A DNA stretch of 64,000 bases from Paulownia fortunei (taxonomy: Eukaryota; Streptophyta; Magnoliopsida; Lamiales; Paulowniaceae). The position numbers and the translations under genes are program-made. A model generated the notes under the pieces. The model searched no databases and was not told the origin of the DNA. It saw only the letters and a program-made list of their open reading frames with translations. The DNA lies in the NCBI GenBank assembly GCA_019321725.1, contig CM033111.1:10478001-10542000 (forward strand). Reading direction: 5' to 3'. This document shows, piece after piece, positions 58,741 through 64,000 of the stretch. Each line of letters starts with the position of its first letter. Positions within the stretch are counted from its first letter, which is position 1.

Positions 58741-60493
58741 TGATAAGTGCATATTTGATATATTTTTGTATCAAATCCTTTATACTTTCCTTACTTTATT
58801 CTTGTTAATATTATACTTTTATTAATGTTTTGTGTTAGGGAATCAACGAACAAAAAAAGATTAAAAATAGTCAAAATAAAATCAAAGAAAACAACAAGTT
58901 TCATGAGCAAGTTGGGAGATAATATTTTATTAGATTAAAAAAATATCACAATTAGAAGAAAAGGGCCATTTTTTTCCTAAGTCCATCATGTGTAGATCAA
59001 AGTATATACAATAAATCACTTGAACTTTGCAAGTGATTGTTAGACTTGCAATAAATTCAAAATAGGCATGTTTCCAAACTTGTACAGTTTTTGTATTTTG
59101 GGCATAACTCCATGCTCAAAATTCCTATGGACCTGATTCATACTTCATTTGAAACCAAGAGATAGAACTATAATTTTTATATTGGAAGCTCAATCCAATT
59201 CAACATTGATTATAGTATCAAAGTCATCCAATTGTGTGCATTGGAAATAATTTATCTATGCTGATATATCTCCTTAACTTTCTCCCTAATAGTTGGAATT
59301 AGATGATTCAAGTTGCAGAATGAAGCTAACAGATAGCTCTACAACTTTCCTATTGATCACTTTTCCAAATTCAGCTGATTGTATGGAGAAAAATATATGA
59401 CAAAATTTAGATCTGGAAAGGACATATGAATTTTAAGCACATTTGAAGTTAATTTGTACTGCATTTGGAGTGAATTTGTAGATGCCAATATAGGCACTCT
59501 TCTACTATAAATAGAGGCTCTTAGATAGTATTCAACACACACAAAAACCTTTAGAGGGGGAAAGAAAATTTCATTGTCGTCTTTTTTTAGGCTAAGTTTT
59601 CTAGTAGTAATAAAATGTATTCTCTAGTTTTTATTCTCTTTATATATCTTTCTAAATTTCATTTAAGTTGAGGAGAAAGGGTAAAGCTCTTGATGGAGGA
59701 AAAGGAACGGTTATAAAAGTGCATAATATATAGATGTGTTATTTTATTATTTTATTTTTTTATTGAAACCATCCTTGTTTAGTGACGATTCTTGATTTAT
59801 GTATCACCAATTGTACAACAAGTACTTGGGATTATTTAACTTATTATATGGTTCTACCCAACTAACTGCTAATGTGAAACCTTGATTTGTTTATAAACAA
59901 AGGTGTGCATAAATACTTAATCCCATAAATAAGTGTTGGCGTTAAAACCTTTCTTATTTTGTGATGATTATTAATTTATGTATCTCCAATGGCACAACAA
60001 ATACTTGGATTCATTTAGTTTAATGTATGATTTTACTCCACCGACTGCTAATATGAAAACTTGATTTATTATAGACAAAGATGTGTATAAATACTTGACC
60101 CAGAAACATGTATTAGTGTTAGGAGATAATTTGCAAACAGTAAAATAATATCATAATTACCTTAATACATGAGTCATTTGATAACATCTTCTCATTGGAA
60201 CCTTCATTATGTATGGATTCCAATTGTGGCATTTAAAAGAGGTAAAAATAAATAAATAATCGTTCCTCTATCCAAAACTCAAGAGTGGATTTCTAATCTT
60301 CAATACTTTTATTACTTTGATTTCTTAATTATAGCATAATTTTTTTTTATGTTATAAACCATATTCATCCCATTATTAGGAAATATAAATACAAAAGGTT
60401 CAAACAACTTTCCTGTGGATCGACCTCAGACTCCCAAAAAATTTATTAGTTGACACAACCGGCACTTGGGTTTATAACCTTAAAGTTGTAGCA
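58741..60493 (+). repeat. Athila-B 3' LTR (1753 bp)
   Basis: It starts TGATAAGTG and ends GTTGTAGCA like the Athila-A LTRs. It differs by an insertion of roughly 200 bp near 58842-59060 that is not in Athila-A, and by a tandem duplication at about 59769-60122. TATAAATAG is kept near 59507-59515. Confidence 0.9.
59769..60122 (+). repeat. Tandem duplication of about 178 bp inside the Athila-B LTR
   Basis: The block from CCTTGTTTAGTGACGATT to GTGTTGGCGTTAAAA is repeated from about 59947 (CCTTTCTTATTTTGTGATG) with divergence. The Athila-A LTRs have a single copy (about 6907-7085). Confidence 0.8.
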
Positions 60494-61324
60494 TATACGT
60501 TGGTTAAAATCTATATTCATAATCATGAATGTGTTTATATATGAGTCTAAGTTGTGAATGTAAATTGTAATAGGTTAAAAGATGAAATATGGCATGACAA
60601 TTGAGAATTTCTCAAAACTGTCAAGATATAGCAGCCAGTTTTAATAGGCTGTGAAGGGGGCTGATTTGCTAAGGTATATCTACTATTTTTTAATCTTTAT
60701 GACATGGTTACCTTTACCTATATGTTGTCTAAGTGTGGTAAAAATTTGGGAGTGATTGAATATGTTTAAGGATGTGAAAAACTTCATGGAACTCAAGTGG
60801 ACAGTTGGGTTAAGTGAAAAATCTGAATCTGCATCTTGTAATATTTCATAATGTTTCAACCTCTACATTTGTTTTTGGGGTCAGATAATTAGGGTCATGT
60901 TATTAGAGTTACAATACCTCAATTATATAAAGTTTACATGTATTGAAGATTATAAATTAAAGTAGTTATGGGACTATCTTAGGTTCTAGTTTGTTACTTG
61001 AAAAGTTTAATTTTGATCTAGTTAACTTTTGTACTCAAGGTCTTGTATGAGACTATGTGTTTTTGAAATTATTAATAGAAAATGATGCATGATCCATCCA
61101 GTGGTATCACAGGTCATTTCTATCTAAGGTTGGGAAGGAAAATTTATACACTTAGACTAGACAAATAACAAGATCAAAAGTAAGTGAAAATCCATGTGCA
61201 ACTACAATGCATAGACATAGTATGTCTTATAGTACATATATTTAATATATTAATTACATTAGAATGGATTGAAATACAAGTACGTTATGTAACTTGTGAT
61301 TCTTATGATGCTTGAAATATATTT
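60494..61324. other. Spacer between the two Athila halves, with LTR fragments
   Basis: It starts directly after the Athila-B LTR (next bases TATAC). TGGTATCACAGG at 61102-61113, preceded by CA, looks like a decayed tRNA-Met primer site, so 60494-61100 may include the end of another LTR. A 65-bp piece at 61170-61235 is related to the solo LTR (about 18215-18280). No gene is seen. Confidence 0.45.
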
Positions 61325-61922
61325 ATACTAAAATGACTTCCTTTTCTTCACACCTAATCAAAATTTTTTCTAAATTAGACGAGCAATCATCAAATGAATT
61401 ACAAAAAATAAAAAAATCATCCATGAAGACTTCAAGAATACGTTCAACCATGTCACTAAAAATACTAAGTATGCATCGTTGGAATGTAGTTGGTGCATTA
61501 CATAATCCAAAAGGCATCTTTCGATATGTAAAAGTATCAAAATGACATGTAAAAGTAGTTTTCTTTTGATTTTCAAGTGCAATTATAATTTGATTATACT
61601 CAAAATATCCATTTATGAAGTAGTAAAATTCATGTCCCACAACTCTTTCTAAGATTTAATCTATGAAATGTAATGAAAAATGATATTTTCTAGCAACTGA
61701 GTTGAGTTTTCTATAGTTAATGCACATTCCCCAACCAGTAACAGTTCTAGTTGGAATTAATTCATCATTCTCATTCTTGACTACAATAACTCCAGATTTC
61801 TTTGGTACAACTTGAGTAGGACTTACCCATTTACTGTCTGAAATATAATAAATGATTCCATTATCTAATAGTTTAATGACTTCATTTCTCACTATTTCTT
61901 TCATTAAGGATTTAGCCTTCAT
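61325..61922 (-). pseudogene. Athila-C reverse transcriptase, first part (broken)
   Basis: Minus-strand frames at 61656-61922 and 61323-61640 give KSGVIVVKNENDELIPTRT, MCINYRKLNSVARKYHF, INGYFEYNQIIIAL, KMPFGLCNAPTTFQRC and the catalytic box VFMDDFFIF. A frame change lies near 61640-61656. The plus-strand ORF at 61312-61545 is its shadow. Confidence 0.88.
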
Positions 61923-62339
61923 TGCATTTCTGTAGAAGGTTTAGCATTTTCCTCTAGATAGATGTTATGTGTGCGAATTAAAGGACTAATACCTTTAATG
62001 TCAACAATGGTCCATCCTAAAGCATTCTTAGGATGCATCAAAGTTTGGAAAAAAATATTATTGGAAAAGTCTCATTCTCACCCAAATAAGCCTATTTTAA
62101 ATCAAATAGCAAAGGGTTTTAAATCAATTATGGGAGCTTTAATACTTGATGAAATAGATTGTACTGTTGCTGATGAAATTTCTCAAACCTTGGCTTCCAA
62201 AAATATTTTTTTGTACTTGCAAAAATTCAAAGAGAGTATTACAATGTGTCTTTCTACAAATACTTTCACTTTTAAAACAAGTTTCCAGAGGATTAAATGA
62301 ATTAGTGAAAGTAATATATTCGTGAACAAGTTTCTCAAC

Positions 62340-62894
62340 TAAATCCACTTCATGTACTTTGACATCTTCTGCAGGTTGTTAACAAATATTAAACACATTT
62401 AGTTCCAAAGTCATATTTCCAAAAGATAACTTCAAAATATCATTCCGACAATTAATCAGAGCATTTGAAGTTGCAAGAAAATGATGACTTAAAATGATAG
62501 AAATCTATATATGTATATGCACAATAGGCTCTGTGTCCAAAATAATGAAATCCACTAAAAAATAAAATTTATTAATTTGTACCAACACATCTTCTACTAC
62601 TCCCTTTTAAACTTTAATCGAATGGTCAGCTAGTTGGAGTACAACAGTAGTTATTTTAAGTTCTTCCAAACCTAACTGTTCATAAACTGAGAAAGGTAGA
62701 AAATTTACACTAGCACCAAGATCAAGCAAACAATATTCTATTCTAGTGTTTTCTATGGTACTTGAAATGGGTGGACAACTTGGATCTTTGTATTTGGGTG
62801 GAGTGAATTGTTGAATGATTGAACTAACACTTTTAGTTAAAAATGCCTTCTTTTGTACATAATGATTTCTTTTGATTGTATACAATTCTTTCAA
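62340..62894 (-). pseudogene. Athila-C protease (broken)
   Basis: The minus-strand stretch 62607-62894 contains LLDLGASVNFLPFSVYEQLG, with the catalytic Asp kept (unlike Athila-A), then LQLADHSIKV. The second half of the domain (about 62440-62606) has stops. Confidence 0.85.
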
Positions 62895-64000
62895 AAATTT
62901 GGCATAAGATGGAACTTGCTTATTACATCCAACAATGGAATATTAATCTTAACTTGTTTAAAAACTAAAAAGATTTCAATATTTGAGTTCAACTTTTGAT
63001 TTGGTTCCAATCTTTGAGGAAAATGACCTAAATGTGAGTATTTTTCTTTTTCATCATTTTCAAACTCACTTTCTTTAAACTTTCTTTCATCGTCAAAACT
63101 ATTTTCATTCTTCATTTTTTAAGGTGGGTTGTAAACTTTCTCCTTAGAATGAATAGTTTTGTCAATAATTTTTCTATTCTGAAGAGTTGTACCGAATTAG
63201 CTTCCTTGATTGAATTTTCACCTAAAGAAGAAACATGATACTGAGTGGAAGGATTAGGTTGAGGTTGAGCAGGATATTTACCTTTTTTCATGAGTTCGCA
63301 AAGAAGTTGTCACTGCTGAAAGTGTGCTTTTGATCTCATTAATGGCTTGTGAAGTTTGGTTATTGATATTTGTTGGTCCATGCATAAATTCTTACAAAGT
63401 CTACTTAAGGGTTTTGTATGTGGAGCTGAATAAGAAGTAAAGTTTGGTGGCTTTTGTGAATGTAGTGGTTGGGCACGATTCTTATCTTACCAACTAAAAT
63501 TGGAATAATTTCTCCATTGTGGATTGTAAGTTTCAGAATATAGAGAGTGAAAAAGCTTTTTAAATGTATTCTTGACATTTGCTTGTGCTGGAATATTCGG
63601 GCATTCATTAATGGAGTGTTCAATAAGTTCACAAATGCTACAAACTTCTTCATCTTGCACAAATCTAATTCCTTTCCTAGCCTCAACTTTTCTTGTTAAA
63701 TTAGAAATCCTAGCATTTAGATCATCCTCTTGGCTAAGGAAATATTTTATTTTATTACTAGTAGCAAGATTAGATGTAATAGAATTTTTGGAAGAATTAA
63801 CACTATGCCATGATTGACAGTTTTCTACTAAATGGTCTAGATATTCTAGGGTTTCGTTATGTTTTTTATCAAGAAACTCACTATTATACATTGTTTCAAC
63901 AAATTAATTTATTTCAAGAGTTAAATCTTCATAAAGAAACTAATTAAGTGTCATTTCTCAAAACCATGATGTGGGCATGAATTCAACAAATCTTTAAATC
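62895..64000 (-). pseudogene. Athila-C gag, C-terminal part (broken)
   Basis: Minus-strand 63487-63891 reads through a helical segment with LARIS-type repeats and an intact CX2CX4HX4C knuckle, CSICELIEHSINEC. Further toward the protease are Gln/Pro- and Asn-rich parts and a charged FDDERKFKESEFENDE segment that matches the Athila-A gag end. The N-terminal core lies beyond the window. Confidence 0.82.

Larger units (their letters stand above)
53286..60493 (+). mobile_element. Athila-B: 3' part of a second Athila element
   Basis: It starts in mid-RT (the CTCAGTTGGGAGG stretch matches Athila-A at about 10877) and runs through RNase H, integrase, the unidentified ORF, the LOG-like ORF, non-coding DNA, polypurine tract and 3' LTR, all in the same order as Athila-A. 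The 5' half is absent from this side. About 12 bases after the junction it lacks roughly 13 bases present in Athila-A. Confidence 0.92.
61325..64000 (-). mobile_element. Athila-C: 5' part of an Athila element (runs off the window)
   Basis: On the minus strand it runs from gag (right edge) through protease into RT, and stops at GAAGAAAAGG (about 61339), equivalent to Athila-A position 10866. It therefore holds the half that Athila-B lacks. All ORFs are broken. It probably continues to a 5' LTR beyond position 64000. Confidence 0.9.

Noticed and set aside
61962..62300. 112-codon plus-strand ORF in Athila-C
   Set aside because: Antisense shadow of the protease-RT linker of the minus-strand element.
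1..64000. CRISPR arrays, bacterial operons, tRNA or rRNA genes
   Set aside because: No regular spacer arrays and no tRNA/rRNA consensus seen; the tRNA-like matches are short primer binding sites of retroelements.

Overview
This is AT-rich plant nuclear DNA, most likely from a eudicot. The evidence is spliced genes with GT-AG introns, a plastid beta-amylase of the BAM3 type, and dense Copia and Gypsy/Athila LTR retrotransposons. The species cannot be named from the sequence. The window is two transposon nests flanking a gene island of about 27 kb.

Left nest (1-26081). A minus-strand Copia element (Copia-1) has a long LTR. A second, plus-strand Copia (Copia-2, 5491-25543) sits inside that LTR. 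An Athila-type Gypsy element (Athila-A, 5849-20356, target duplication CATGA) sits in the 5' LTR of Copia-2. A 2477-bp solo LTR (16860-19336, target duplication CCGAA) sits in the 3' LTR of Athila-A. Once the solo LTR and one duplicated target copy are removed, the two Athila-A LTRs are both exactly 1611 bp.

Gene island (26082-52733). There are three spliced genes: a 73-residue single-pass membrane protein on the plus strand (28671-31067), BAM3 on the minus strand (33193-36436, four exons, 549 aa) and an XendoU/EndoU endoribonuclease-like protein on the minus strand (43994-50438, seven exons, 414 aa). The BAM3-XendoU adjacency resembles the order I recall for Arabidopsis At4g17090-At4g17100. 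Small transposons (two Stowaway-like MITEs, a Copia remnant in an XendoU intron) and AT-rich repeats fill the non-coding space.

Right nest (52734-64000). An LTR fragment of the Copia-1 family is followed by the 3' part of a second Athila element (Athila-B, plus strand). After an 830-bp spacer comes the 5' part of an Athila element in opposite orientation (Athila-C, minus strand, running off the window). B and C break at nearly the same point in the reverse transcriptase.

Main novelty: in Athila-A and Athila-B, the space between integrase and the polypurine tract carries an intronless, plant-like LOG gene (cytokinin riboside 5'-monophosphate phosphoribohydrolase), preceded by a second unrecognised ORF with a Cys cluster. 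Both cargo ORFs occur in both copies in the same order, so they were part of the family before these copies inserted. Both LOG copies are now broken, and they share one in-frame stop.
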